Source of the DNA: Deltaproteobacteria bacterium
GTDB lineage: Bacteria > Desulfobacterota > Anaeroferrophillalia > Anaeroferrophillales > Tharpellaceae
Reading direction: 5' to 3'
NCBI GenBank assembly: GCA_013153415.1
Contig: JAADEO010000027.1
Location: forward strand, 1 to 12,447
DNA length: 12,447 bases
The notes beneath the pieces are model-generated. The model worked only from the letters and a program-made list of their open reading frames with translations. It ran no database searches and was not told the origin of the DNA. Positions 1 through 7,208 of the stretch are shown piece by piece. The position numbers were made by a program, and so were the translations under genes. Each line of letters starts with the position of its first letter. Within the stretch, counting starts at the first letter, position 1.

Positions 1-507
1 CTCAAACACTATCACCATAATCTCGAAACTGCCCGCAGCTTTTTTGCCGAGATCTGTTCGAGCCATGATTACGAGCGGGCCGTGGCCACCGTCAGGACGG
101 CGAAGGCCGCCGGTTTCTATGTCTGCAGCGGCGGGATCATGGGGATGGGCGAGAGCTGGGCCCAGCGCGTCGAACTGGCCCGGACCCTGGCCGAATTGGA
201 AGTCGATTCGATCCCTCTCAATTTCCTGCAACCGGTTCCGGGCACTCCTCTTGAGGATCAGCCCGGCCTGTCGCCTCTGGCGGGTCTGCTGACGATTGCC
301 ATGTTCCGTTTGCTCAATCCGACCCGGGATATCCGCATCTGTGGCGGCCGCCAGCGCACTTTCGGGGATTTCCAGTCCCTGCTTTTCGCCGCCGGAGCCA
401 ATGGCCTGATGGTCGGCAACTATCTCACCACTTCCGGGCGGCAGTGGGAGGATGACCGGCGACTGTTGCGGGACTGGCATGAGTTCGACGTGGCTGGGGA
501 TGACTGA
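1..507 (+). CDS. bioB: Biotin synthase, C-terminal part (5' end outside window)
   Basis: BioB is a radical-SAM enzyme that inserts sulfur into dethiobiotin in the last step of biotin synthesis. Only the last 168 codons, about half the usual 320-330 residue protein, are present; frame 1 is open from base 1. The visible part starts with a YHHNLETA stretch, matching the conserved YNHNLDT region after the SAM/cluster-binding half. VCSGGIMGMGES follows; its Cys (codon 124-126) is the one that in characterised BioB ligates the auxiliary [2Fe-2S] cluster. The DIRICGGRQ segment matches the RLSAGR region whose first Arg (codon 334-336) is the unusual Arg ligand of that cluster. The tail FAAGANGLMVGNYLTT is typical of BioB. 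The CxxxCxxC radical-SAM motif lies upstream of the window. The stop at 505-507 almost abuts bioF, so the two genes are probably co-transcribed. The family call is secure. Confidence 0.95.
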   Translation, partial: LKHYHHNLETARSFFAEICSSHDYERAVATVRTAKAAGFYVCSGGIMGMGESWAQRVELARTLAELEVDSIPLNFLQPVPGTPLEDQPGLSPLAGLLTIAMFRLLNPTRDIRICGGRQRTFGDFQSLLFAAGANGLMVGNYLTTSGRQWEDDRRLLRDWHEFDVAGDD

Positions 508-508
508 A

Positions 509-1702
509 ATGGTTGCACCCCTGCTGAAATCGGCTCTGCGCAGTTATGAATCCGAACTGGCGGAGCTGGAACGAGCTGGCCGGAAACGTTTTCTGCGCAC
601 GGTGGCCGGATCCCAGCAGGCTCACATCGAGCTGGATGGCCGTCCCGTGCTTCTGCTCTGTTCCAACAACTACCTGGGACTTGCCGGGCATCCCCGCTTG
701 CGGCAAGCGGCGGCCGCCGCAGCCGCTGAGGATGGCTGTTCATCCGGGGCCTCGCGGCTGATCTCCGGGACCATGACTCTGCATGATAGCCTGGAGAAAG
801 AGCTGGCCGACTTCAAAAAGAGTCCATCGAGTCTGGTTTTCAACAGCGGTTATGTCGCCAACCTGGCCATTCTGACCACCCTGGCCGGAAAAGGCGATGT
901 CATCTACAGCGATGCCTTGAATCACGCCAGCATCGTCGACGGCTGCCGCCTGAGCCGGGCGGAACTCAAAATCTACCGGCATTGCGATTGCGCCCATCTC
1001 GAGGAGATGCTGCGGTCCGGCGGCCAGACCGCCGGTCGTCGCCTGATTGTCACCGATAGCGTTTTCAGCATGGACGGGGATCTCGCTCCCTTGCCTGAAA
1101 TCGTGGCTCTGGGTCGAAAATATGATGCCCTGGTGGTGGTCGATGACGCTCATGCCACCGGAGTTCTGGGGCGAAGCGGCCGAGGGGCGACCGAATATTT
1201 CGGACTCGACTGGCGCGATCTCGATGTCCAGATGGGTACCCTGGGTAAAGCCCTGGGCAGTTACGGTGCTTATGTCGCCGGCGCTCCGGTATTGCGGGAA
1301 TACCTGCTCAACCGGGCTCGCAGCTTCATCTATACCACGGCCCTGCCACCTGCCGTGCTGGCGGCTTCGAGAGCGGCACTCGCGGTTTTGCGGGATGAGC
1401 CGCAGCGTCTGGAGAAACTGCGGCAGCTGGGAGCCTTTTTTCGGGAGGAGCTGCGTAAACTCGGTTTCCGGGTCACGGATGACCCGACGCCGATTATCCC
1501 GGTTCTGGTCGGCCCCGCGGCCAAAACCATGGAGCTGAGCGCCTGGTTTCTCGAGAAAGGGGTTTTTATTCAGGGTATCCGGCCGCCGACGGTTCCGGAA
1601 GGGGCGTCACGGTTGCGGGTTACCCTGAGCGCCGATCTCGAGTTTGCCGACCTTGACCGGGTTCTGGCCCTTTTCGCCGAACGTCGCCGTGATTTTATCT
1701 GA
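509..1702 (+). CDS. bioF: 8-amino-7-oxononanoate synthase (PLP-dependent)
   Basis: BioF condenses pimeloyl-ACP/CoA with L-alanine to give 8-amino-7-oxononanoate, the first step of biotin ring assembly, in the cytosol. The 397-residue product is a full-length alpha-oxoamine synthase (fold-type I PLP enzyme). Visible residues include CSNNYLGLAGHP near the N-terminus, GSGAS-like CSSGASRLISG, the cofactor-contacting DDAH motif (Asp212, His215) and the Schiff-base lysine in GTLGKALGSYGAY (Lys247). ATG at 509 is preferred because GGGGA at 496-500 sits 8 nt upstream; an in-frame ATG at 500 would overlap bioB and has no spaced ribosome site. The relative glycine C-acetyltransferase (Kbl) has the same fold, but adjacency to bioB and the lack of a threonine dehydrogenase favour BioF. 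No terminator is evident after the stop. Confidence 0.92.
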   Translation: MVAPLLKSALRSYESELAELERAGRKRFLRTVAGSQQAHIELDGRPVLLLCSNNYLGLAGHPRLRQAAAAAAAEDGCSSGASRLISGTMTLHDSLEKELADFKKSPSSLVFNSGYVANLAILTTLAGKGDVIYSDALNHASIVDGCRLSRAELKIYRHCDCAHLEEMLRSGGQTAGRRLIVTDSVFSMDGDLAPLPEIVALGRKYDALVVVDDAHATGVLGRSGRGATEYFGLDWRDLDVQMGTLGKALGSYGAYVAGAPVLREYLLNRARSFIYTTALPPAVLAASRAALAVLRDEPQRLEKLRQLGAFFREELRKLGFRVTDDPTPIIPVLVGPAAKTMELSAWFLEKGVFIQGIRPPTVPEGASRLRVTLSADLEFADLDRVLALFAERRRDFI

Positions 1703-1720
1703 GGCTTATTGAAAAAGGGC

Positions 1721-1749
1721 TTGACAATCAGCGATGCATATACTAGAAG
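1721..1749 (+). promoter_or_regulatory. Probable sigma70-type promoter for rplM-rpsI
   Basis: A perfect TTGACA (-35) lies at 1721-1726, just after bioF. At 17-nt spacing the -10 candidate is TAGAAG at 1744-1749 (4 of 6 matches). A better-looking TATACT at 1739-1744 is only 12 nt away, too close for the same -35. Transcription would start around 1756, leaving a leader of about 105 nt. The -35 is convincing; the exact -10 is uncertain. Confidence 0.5.
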
Positions 1750-1751
1750 AT

Positions 1752-1840
1752 GCACCCTTTCGAAAATCGTGCCTCCGCCCTGACGGCGGTGCTTAATCAT
1801 TAAAGTTCTAGTTCAGGCGTCCGGGTCGGATGCCGGATGT
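1752..1840 (+). promoter_or_regulatory. Structured 5' leader of rplM (candidate r-protein control element)
   Basis: The gap between bioF and rplM can fold into several hairpins. A 5-bp CCGCC/GGCGG stem spans 1775-1789. A longer stem pairs GCGTCCGG (1817-1824) with CCGGATGT (1833-1840), 8 bp including two G-U pairs, about 20 nt before the start codon and followed by TTTCC. L13 is known to repress rplM-rpsI through the leader mRNA in E. coli. Whether this unrelated leader does the same is inference. Confidence 0.35.
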
Positions 1841-1860
1841 TTTCCAGTTGGAGTTGAGTA

Positions 1861-2289
1861 ATGAAAACCTATATGGCAAAACCGGGTGAGACCGAACAGA
1901 AGTGGCACTTGATTGATGCCCGGGGCCAGGTTCTTGGACGTCTGGCCAGTGAGGTTGCCCGGATTCTCAGGGGCAAGGATAAAGTGGTTTTTACGCCCCA
2001 TGTTGATACCGGTGATTTCGTGGTTGTGGTCAATGCCGCCGAGATTCGACTGACCGGTAACAAGGTCAGTGACAAGATCTATTATCACCATACCGGCTAC
2101 CCGGGCGGGATCAAACAGATGAGCGCCGGAGAAATGCTCGAAAAGAAACCGGAAGAGGTTGTCAACCTGGCTGTCAGAGGGATGCTTCCCAAGAATAAGC
2201 TGGGGCGCAAGCTTTTGAAAAAGTTGAAAGTCTATGCTGGTTCCGAACATCGGCACGAGGCGCAGAAACCGGAAGTCCGGACACTCTAA
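1861..2289 (+). CDS. rplM: 50S ribosomal protein L13
   Basis: L13 is an early-assembly protein of the large ribosomal subunit that binds 23S rRNA. The 142-residue product is full length (usual size about 142-145). It shows the family's characteristic segments in order: WHLIDARGQVLGRLASEVA near the N-terminus, the HVDTGDFVVVVNA strand, KIYYHHTGYPGG, and the C-terminal signature region LPKNKLGRKLLKKLKVYAG ending in GSEHRHEAQKP. The ATG at 1861 is supported by a GGAG at 1850-1853 and by its fit with the usual MKTY(M/S) N-terminus. It is followed after 39 nt by rpsI, the almost universal bacterial pairing, so the two form one r-protein operon from the promoter near 1721. Nothing in it is unusual. 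Confidence 0.98.
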   Translation: MKTYMAKPGETEQKWHLIDARGQVLGRLASEVARILRGKDKVVFTPHVDTGDFVVVVNAAEIRLTGNKVSDKIYYHHTGYPGGIKQMSAGEMLEKKPEEVVNLAVRGMLPKNKLGRKLLKKLKVYAGSEHRHEAQKPEVRTL

Positions 2290-2328
2290 ACTCTATATTC
2301 CTAAGCAGATATTTTCCAAGGTTCTAAT

Positions 2329-2721
2329 ATGACAGCGACGAAATTTTACGCCACCGGCAAGAGAAAATCAGCGGTAGCCAAAGTCTGGCTCAGTGAAGGC
2401 AGCGGTGAGATCAAGGTCAACGGTCGCCCGGTCGAGGATTATTTCACTCTCGATACGGCCCGGGAGATCATTTTTCAGCCTCTGGCGGTTACCGAGACGG
2501 AGAACAAGTTCGATTTCATGATCAAGGTTTCCGGAGGGGGGATCTCCGGCCAGGCCGGTGCCGTCAAGCACGGGATCAGCAAGGTTCTGCAGGTCTATAA
2601 TCCCGAACTGCGCGGGCTTTTGAAAAAGGCGGGCTTTCTAACCCGTGACGCGCGAATTAAGGAGCGCAAAAAATACGGCCAGCGTGGTGCCCGGGCTCGT
2701 TACCAGTTCTCGAAACGTTAA
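2329..2721 (+). CDS. rpsI: 30S ribosomal protein S9
   Basis: S9 belongs to the small-subunit head; its basic C-terminal tail reaches the P-site tRNA. The 130-residue product is full length. It contains YATGKRKSAVAKVW at the start, the GGGISGQAGAVKHGISK loop in the middle, and the conserved terminus KKYGQRGARARYQFSKR ending in the invariant Ser-Lys-Arg. The ATG at 2329 has a weak AAGG (2318-2321) as ribosome site; translation is probably helped by rplM just upstream. A strong intrinsic terminator follows 32 nt after the stop, marking the normal end of the ribosomal transcript. An open minus-strand frame crosses the end of the gene but is not a real gene. Confidence 0.98.
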   Translation: MTATKFYATGKRKSAVAKVWLSEGSGEIKVNGRPVEDYFTLDTAREIIFQPLAVTETENKFDFMIKVSGGGISGQAGAVKHGISKVLQVYNPELRGLLKKAGFLTRDARIKERKKYGQRGARARYQFSKR

Positions 2722-2753
2722 TACCGACTGGGAGCAGAGAAACTCAGACATCA

Positions 2754-2785
2754 GGGGAGGCCGGAACAACGGTCTCCCCTTTTTT
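2754..2785 (+). terminator. Intrinsic terminator after rpsI, just upstream of argC
   Basis: GGGGAGGCCG (2754-2763) pairs with CGGTCTCCCC (2770-2779), a 10-bp stem with one G-U pair and a GAACAA loop. Six T residues follow directly (2780-2785). This is a textbook Rho-independent terminator. It ends 23 nt before the argC start codon and only 7 nt before the argC ribosome-binding site. A short GGGAG at 2730-2734 could compete for the 3' arm (5 bp). Confidence 0.93.
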
Positions 2786-2808
2786 CGTATTTGGAAGAGG
2801 TGTTGATA

Positions 2809-3852
2809 ATGGCAAAAATCAGAGTAGCGGTTGTCGGGGCCAGTGGTTATACCGGGGTCGAATTGATGCGGATCCTGGCCCTTCACCCCGGAGTTGAGCT
2901 GACAATTGTAACTTCGCGTCAGCATACGGGTCAGCCGGTGGCCGGTCTTTTCCCCTCGCTGCGGGAGATTGTCGGACTCGAATTCAGTGACAACGACCTG
3001 GACGAGGTTGCCAAAAAGGCTGACCTGGTCTTTACGGCTCTGCCTCATAAGGCCGCCATCGAGGTCGTTGCCGCTTTGCATGCGGCCGGGAAAAAGGTTG
3101 TCGATTTGAGTGCTGATTACCGCTTTTCGGACCGGGCCCTGTACGAGGAGTGGTACCAGCCCCACAGCCGGCCGGAAGTGCTGGCGAAGGCGGTCTATGG
3201 ATTGCCGGAACTGTTTCGGAACGAGATCGTCGAAGCCGGAATTGTCGGTAATCCCGGTTGCTATCCCACCAGTGTCATCCTGCCGTTGGCTCCGATTCTG
3301 AAACTCGGCCTGGTCGATCCCGGAAACCGGATTATCATCGATGCCAAATCGGGTACCAGTGGGGCCGGGCGGGGTTTGAGTACCGGCTCCCTCTACTGCG
3401 AAGTGAATGAGAGCTTCAAACCCTACAAAGCCGGACAGCATCGGCACCAGCCGGAGATGGTTGAACAGCTCGGCCGGGTCGGCGGCCGGCGACCCGATAT
3501 CCTTTTCGTACCTCATCTGTTGCCGGTAAACCGCGGCATTCTCTCATCGATCTATGTCTCTCTGAATCGAGACGCTGAATCGGAATTGGTCGCAGACGCC
3601 TTGCAGACCGCTTACGCCGACGAACCTTTCGTTCGCCTGCTGCCGCAGGGGGAACTGCCGGCTCTGAGCGCAGTCCGGGGCAGCAACTACTGTGATATCG
3701 CTTATGTTCTGACCGGAAAGCGACAGCTGATACTGTTTTCCGCCATCGACAATCTGGTCAAGGGGGCGGCCGGCCAGGCGGTCCAGAACATGAACCTGAT
3801 GTGTGGACTGCCTGAAACCAGCGGTCTGGCGACCGTGGCCCTGGCCCCGTAG
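2809..3852 (+). CDS. argC: N-acetyl-gamma-glutamyl-phosphate reductase
   Basis: ArgC reduces N-acetylglutamyl-5-phosphate to the semialdehyde with NADPH, the third step of arginine/ornithine synthesis, in the cytosol. The 347-residue protein has the N-terminal Rossmann motif VVGASGYTGVELMR and the catalytic-cysteine motif GNPGCYPTS (Cys151). It also has KSGTSGAGRG and the HRHQPEM active-site segment (His211, His213), followed by FVPHLLPVNRGILSSIYV. Length and motif order match the family's type 1 enzymes. ATG 2809 is chosen because GGAAGAGG (2793-2800) sits 8 nt upstream and the product begins MAKIRVAVVGASG as expected. A terminator lies immediately upstream and ilvB begins 18 nt downstream. 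The gene therefore looks like the head of an argC-ilvBN(C) unit without a visible promoter of its own. Confidence 0.96.
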   Translation: MAKIRVAVVGASGYTGVELMRILALHPGVELTIVTSRQHTGQPVAGLFPSLREIVGLEFSDNDLDEVAKKADLVFTALPHKAAIEVVAALHAAGKKVVDLSADYRFSDRALYEEWYQPHSRPEVLAKAVYGLPELFRNEIVEAGIVGNPGCYPTSVILPLAPILKLGLVDPGNRIIIDAKSGTSGAGRGLSTGSLYCEVNESFKPYKAGQHRHQPEMVEQLGRVGGRRPDILFVPHLLPVNRGILSSIYVSLNRDAESELVADALQTAYADEPFVRLLPQGELPALSAVRGSNYCDIAYVLTGKRQLILFSAIDNLVKGAAGQAVQNMNLMCGLPETSGLATVALAP

Positions 3853-3870
3853 GTGACAAGGAGTGGAGTT

Positions 3871-5574
3871 ATGAAAAAGATGTTGACTGGAGCGCAGATC
3901 CTGCTCGAGGTTCTGCAGGAGCAGGGGGTTGAGGTGATTTTTGGTTATCCCGGAGGCGCGGTGATCAACCTCTATGACCACCTGCCCGATTACGACTGCC
4001 GCCATTTCCTGGTCCGTCATGAGCAGGCCGCGGTCCATGCCGCCGACGGTTACGCCCGGGCCACCGGCAAAACCGGGGTCGCCCTGGTGACCTCGGGACC
4101 GGGGGCCACCAATACCGTTACCGGGCTGGCCACCGCTTATATGGATTCGATTCCGATGGTGGTTTTCTCCGGCCAGGTGCCGACCCCTCTGATTGGCAAT
4201 GATGCCTTCCAGGAGGCCGATATCGTCGGCATCACCCGCCCCTGCACCAAGCATAATTATCTGGTCAAAAGGGTGGAGGATCTCGAACGGATTATCAACG
4301 AGGCCTTTCATATAGCCAATTCCGGCCGGCCGGGACCGGTGCTGATCGATCTGCCCAAGGATGTGATTGGTGGCAAATGCGCCAAGAAAAAACCGGAAAA
4401 GCCGGTGCTGAAAGGCTACAATCCCAATTATGCCGGGCATCCGGGCCAGGTCCAGCGGGCCATGCAGCAGATTTTCAAAGCCAAACGGCCGCTTTTCTAT
4501 GTCGGTGGCGGGGTGATTCTCGGGGATGCCGCCGAGGCTCTGACCGAACTGGCCCGGAAGTTGAGGATCCCGGTAACCACGACCCTGATGGGGTTGGGAG
4601 CTTTCCCGGAGGATGATCCGCTTTCCCTGGGAATGCTGGGGATGCATGGCACCTATCGGGCTAACATGGCGGTAACCGAGTCCGATGTCATGGTGGCTTT
4701 CGGGGCCCGTTTCGATGACCGGGTCACCGGTCGGATCGACCAGTTCGCCCCCGGTGCCAAGATTATTCACGTCGATATCGATCCGACCTCGATCAGTAAG
4801 AATGTGGTGGTCGATATCCCGATTGTCGGAGATGTCGGGGATGTTCTGGGCAAGATGCTGGAGGTGGTCGAGAACTCTCCCGATGAGGCATCCCGTTGCG
4901 CTTCCGGTCACGATGAGTGGCTCGAGAAGATCGCTTACTGGCGGGATCTCCACAAGCTCTCCTACGAGCAGGATACGGAAGAGATCAAGCCGCAGTTCGT
5001 GGTCGAAAAGATCAGTGAACTGACCCGTGATCTGAACCCTATCGTCAGTACCGAGGTCGGCCAGAACCAGATGTGGGCGGCCCAGTTTTTCACTTTTACC
5101 CAGCCCCGGAGCTGGTTGACCTCTGGTGGTCTCGGGACTATGGGTTATGGTTTGCCGGCGGCGATGGGGGCCCAGGTCGCCTTTCCCGGGCGCCTGGTTC
5201 TCGATATCGCCGGAGACGGCAGCATCCAGATGAATATCCAGGAACTGGCCACGGTGGTCCAGTACAATCTGCCGGTCAAGGTGATTATCCTCAACAATGG
5301 TTACCTGGGCATGGTGCGGCAGTGGCAGGAACTCTTTTTCGACCGCCACTACTCCTCCACCCGGATGAATCACGCTCCTGATTTCGTCAAACTGGCCGAG
5401 GCCTACGGGGCCCTGGGTCTCAGAGCTGAAAAGCCCGGTGAGGTCGAAGAGACCCTGAAAAAGGCTTTTGCCCATCCCGGTCCGGTGATCGTCGATTTCA
5501 AAGTCGCGGCCGAAGAGAATGTCTATCCCATGGTGCCCGCCGGTGAGGCGATTTCCAATATGCTGCTGGTCTAG
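3871..5574 (+). CDS. ilvB: Acetolactate synthase, large catalytic subunit
   Basis: This ThDP-, FAD- and Mg-dependent enzyme condenses two pyruvates to 2-acetolactate (valine/leucine branch), or pyruvate with 2-ketobutyrate (isoleucine branch). The 567-residue product has the three expected domains. The N-terminal PYR domain carries FGYPGGAVINLYD and the catalytic Glu51 in VRHEQAAVHAADGYARATG, plus TSGPGATNTVTGLATAY. The central FAD-binding domain includes VAFGARFDDRVTG. The C-terminal ThDP domain has the GDG motif (448-450) continuing to LNNGYLGMVRQWQ. ATG 3871 has AAGGAG at 3858-3863 with 7-nt spacing; the frame also opens earlier at a GTG touching argC's stop, which lacks a ribosome site. 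The small subunit ilvN follows after 10 nt, supporting biosynthetic acetohydroxyacid synthase over a catabolic AlsS. Allosteric behaviour cannot be read from the sequence. Confidence 0.96.
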   Translation: MKKMLTGAQILLEVLQEQGVEVIFGYPGGAVINLYDHLPDYDCRHFLVRHEQAAVHAADGYARATGKTGVALVTSGPGATNTVTGLATAYMDSIPMVVFSGQVPTPLIGNDAFQEADIVGITRPCTKHNYLVKRVEDLERIINEAFHIANSGRPGPVLIDLPKDVIGGKCAKKKPEKPVLKGYNPNYAGHPGQVQRAMQQIFKAKRPLFYVGGGVILGDAAEALTELARKLRIPVTTTLMGLGAFPEDDPLSLGMLGMHGTYRANMAVTESDVMVAFGARFDDRVTGRIDQFAPGAKIIHVDIDPTSISKNVVVDIPIVGDVGDVLGKMLEVVENSPDEASRCASGHDEWLEKIAYWRDLHKLSYEQDTEEIKPQFVVEKISELTRDLNPIVSTEVGQNQMWAAQFFTFTQPRSWLTSGGLGTMGYGLPAAMGAQVAFPGRLVLDIAGDGSIQMNIQELATVVQYNLPVKVIILNNGYLGMVRQWQELFFDRHYSSTRMNHAPDFVKLAEAYGALGLRAEKPGEVEETLKKAFAHPGPVIVDFKVAAEENVYPMVPAGEAISNMLLV

Positions 5575-5584
5575 GGGGTGAATG

Positions 5585-6073
5585 ATGAGAAAACATATTA
5601 TCAGTGTGCTGGTTGAGAATGAGTTCGGAGTATTGTCCCGGATCGCCTCTCTTTTCAGCGGACGGGGCTTCAATATTGAAAGTCTGACCGTGGCTGAAAC
5701 CGATGATGCCACGGTTTCGAGCATGACCATCGTCACCACCGGCGACGATCACATCATCGAGCAGATCACCAAGCAGCTCAACAAGCTGATCAACGTCATC
5801 AAGGTCGTGGAACTGACCGAAGCGACCCAGATGGCCCGGGAGATGGTGCTTTTGAAATTCGCTTCTGGTTCCGGCGGCAAACGTCTCGAGCTGTTGCGCC
5901 TGGTCGAGGTCTATCAGGGCCGGGTGCTGGAGCTCGGGGCCCGTTCCCTGGTCGTGGAACTGACCGGTTCCCGTGACAAGATCGAGGCGGCGCTCAAAGT
6001 CCTGGCGCCATTCGGGATCCGGGAAATGGCGCGGACCGGTCTTGTCGCCCTGGGACGCAACGGTATCAAATAG
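5585..6073 (+). CDS. ilvN: Acetolactate synthase, small regulatory subunit
   Basis: This subunit binds the catalytic subunit, raises its activity and gives valine feedback inhibition. The 162-residue product has an N-terminal ACT domain (about residues 2-75) with the typical ISVLVENEFGVLSRIASLF and GRGFNIESLTVAETDD segments. A C-terminal ALS_ss_C domain follows, with the REMVLLK strand and the terminal REMARTGLVALGR. The length fits the single-ACT IlvN/IlvH class. Two adjacent ATGs, 5582 and 5585, are possible. AGGGGG at 5573-5578 overlaps the ilvB stop and lies 6 nt before 5585 but only 3 nt before 5582, so 5585 is preferred. The short 10-nt spacing after ilvB indicates translational coupling and equal expression of the two subunits. 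Confidence 0.95.
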   Translation: MRKHIISVLVENEFGVLSRIASLFSGRGFNIESLTVAETDDATVSSMTIVTTGDDHIIEQITKQLNKLINVIKVVELTEATQMAREMVLLKFASGSGGKRLELLRLVEVYQGRVLELGARSLVVELTGSRDKIEAALKVLAPFGIREMARTGLVALGRNGIK

Positions 6074-6085
6074 GTTGCCCGCTGG

Positions 6086-6149
6086 TCTCCCGGGAGATTC
6101 GCCATCAACCGCTCAGCGCAAATTCCAGTTCATTCCGATTGGAAAGCGC
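6086..6149 (+). promoter_or_regulatory. Small palindrome and imperfect hairpin before ilvC
   Basis: The 110-nt gap between ilvN and ilvC contains a perfect 12-bp palindrome TCTCCCGGGAGA (6086-6097). It also has an imperfect hairpin pairing GCGC (6116-6119) with GCGC (6146-6149) and TTCCA (6123-6127) with TGGAA (6140-6144). Neither is followed by a T-run, so neither is an intrinsic terminator. I see no convincing promoter here. They may be mRNA processing or stability elements, or nothing. Confidence 0.25.
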
Positions 6150-6183
6150 CGGGCTCAGAAGATATTTTAAGGAGAGGATGAAA

Positions 6184-7200
6184 ATGCAGTTGTTCTACGA
6201 AAAAGATGCCGATCTTGCGGTGCTCAAGGGGAAAAAGATTGCGGTAATCGGTTACGGCAGCCAGGGTCACGCCCACGCCCATAACCTGAGCGAAAGCGGT
6301 TTCGATGTGGTTGTCGGTCTGCGGCCCGATGGCAATTCCTGGAAAAAGGCCGAAGCCGGCGGCCTGCCCCTGTTGCCGACCGCCGAAGCGGTCAAGCAGG
6401 CCCAGGTCATCATGATTCTGGTGCCGGACGAACTCCAGGCTGCGCTCTATCGCGATGAGATCGCTCCCCATCTGGACGAAGGCGACTATCTGGCTTTCGC
6501 TCACGGTTTCAATATCCATTACGGTCAGATCATGCCGCCGAAGGGCGTCAATGTCTTCATGGCCGCGCCCAAGGGGCCCGGCCACCTGGTCCGCCATGAA
6601 TACACCCAGGGGATGGGGGTTCCGACCCTGATCGCCATTCACCAGGATCCGGCCGGCGACACCCGGGCCGTGGCCCTGGCTTATGCCTGCGGCATCGGCG
6701 GCGGCCGGGCCGGGATCATCGAGACCACCTTCCGGGAAGAGACCGAAACCGATCTTTTCGGCGAACAGGCGGTTTTGTGCGGCGGCGTGACCGAACTGAT
6801 CAGGGCCGGGTTCGAAACCCTGGTCGATGCCGGTTATGCCCCGGAAATGGCCTATTTCGAGTGTCTCCATGAATTGAAACTGATCGTCGATCTGATCTAC
6901 GAAGGCGGGATTTCCAACATGCGCTATTCGATCAGCAACACGGCTCAGTTCGGGGATCTGACCCGTGGCCCCCGGGTCATCAACAACGAGAGCCGTGAAG
7001 CGATGGCCGAGATTCTCGAAGAGATTCAGGACGGTTCTTTCGCACGTGAATGGATCCTCGAGAATCAGGCCAACCGCCCGGTTTTCAACGCCCTGACCCG
7101 TCAGGGTGAGGAGCATGAGATCGAGGAGGTCGGCCACAGACTGCGCTCGATGATGAGCTGGATCAGTAAAGAGAAACTGGTTGATAAAGATAAAAATTAG
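6184..7200 (+). CDS. ilvC: Ketol-acid reductoisomerase (class I, NADPH-type)
   Basis: IlvC isomerises and reduces 2-acetolactate (or 2-aceto-2-hydroxybutyrate) to the dihydroxy acid, with Mg2+ and NADPH, in valine/leucine/isoleucine synthesis. The 338-residue product is a class I (short) enzyme. The Rossmann motif GYGSQGHAHAHNL (from Gly23) is followed by the cofactor-specificity loop GLRPDGNSWKKA, where Arg47 and Ser52 fit NADPH preference. Next come APKGPGHLVR and the Mg ligands Asp190 and Glu194 in ETETDLFGEQ. The knotted C-terminal domain contains CLHELKLIVDLIYEGG and ISNTAQFGDLTRGPRV. ATG 6184 lies 9 nt after AAGGAG (6169-6174) and gives the family's standard length and metal-ligand numbering; an ATG at 6178 would be too close to that site. 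It is probably co-transcribed with ilvBN across the 110-nt gap. A promoter for the next gene lies in its last codons. Confidence 0.97.
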   Translation: MQLFYEKDADLAVLKGKKIAVIGYGSQGHAHAHNLSESGFDVVVGLRPDGNSWKKAEAGGLPLLPTAEAVKQAQVIMILVPDELQAALYRDEIAPHLDEGDYLAFAHGFNIHYGQIMPPKGVNVFMAAPKGPGHLVRHEYTQGMGVPTLIAIHQDPAGDTRAVALAYACGIGGGRAGIIETTFREETETDLFGEQAVLCGGVTELIRAGFETLVDAGYAPEMAYFECLHELKLIVDLIYEGGISNMRYSISNTAQFGDLTRGPRVINNESREAMAEILEEIQDGSFAREWILENQANRPVFNALTRQGEEHEIEEVGHRLRSMMSWISKEKLVDKDKN

Positions 7201-7208
7201 TGTATACT
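7181..7208 (+). promoter_or_regulatory. Sigma70-type promoter for psd-pssA, overlapping the end of ilvC
   Basis: TTGATA (7181-7186, 5 of 6 to consensus) and TATACT (7203-7208, 5 of 6) are separated by 16 nt in an AT-rich patch that includes the ilvC stop codon. Expected transcription start is near 7215, giving a leader of about 100 nt before psd. This is the best-formed promoter in the window. Confidence 0.65.

Noticed and set aside
509..1702. Reading bioF as glycine C-acetyltransferase (Kbl)
   Set aside because: The fold is shared, but the immediate bioB neighbour and absence of threonine dehydrogenase support BioF.
2638..3516. A 292-codon minus-strand frame across rpsI and argC
   Set aside because: It reads through the terminator and two well-identified genes and has no recognisable domain; shadow frame.
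3544..5739. A 731-codon open frame on the minus strand opposite ilvB
   Set aside because: It lies wholly over argC, ilvB and ilvN, whose protein signatures are unmistakable. Its translation is rich in His, Asp, Gly, Arg and Gln without motifs, the usual shadow of GC-biased codons on the other strand.
6130..7137. A 335-codon minus-strand frame opposite ilvC
   Set aside because: Its composition and position mirror ilvC codon bias; no ribosome site or motif.
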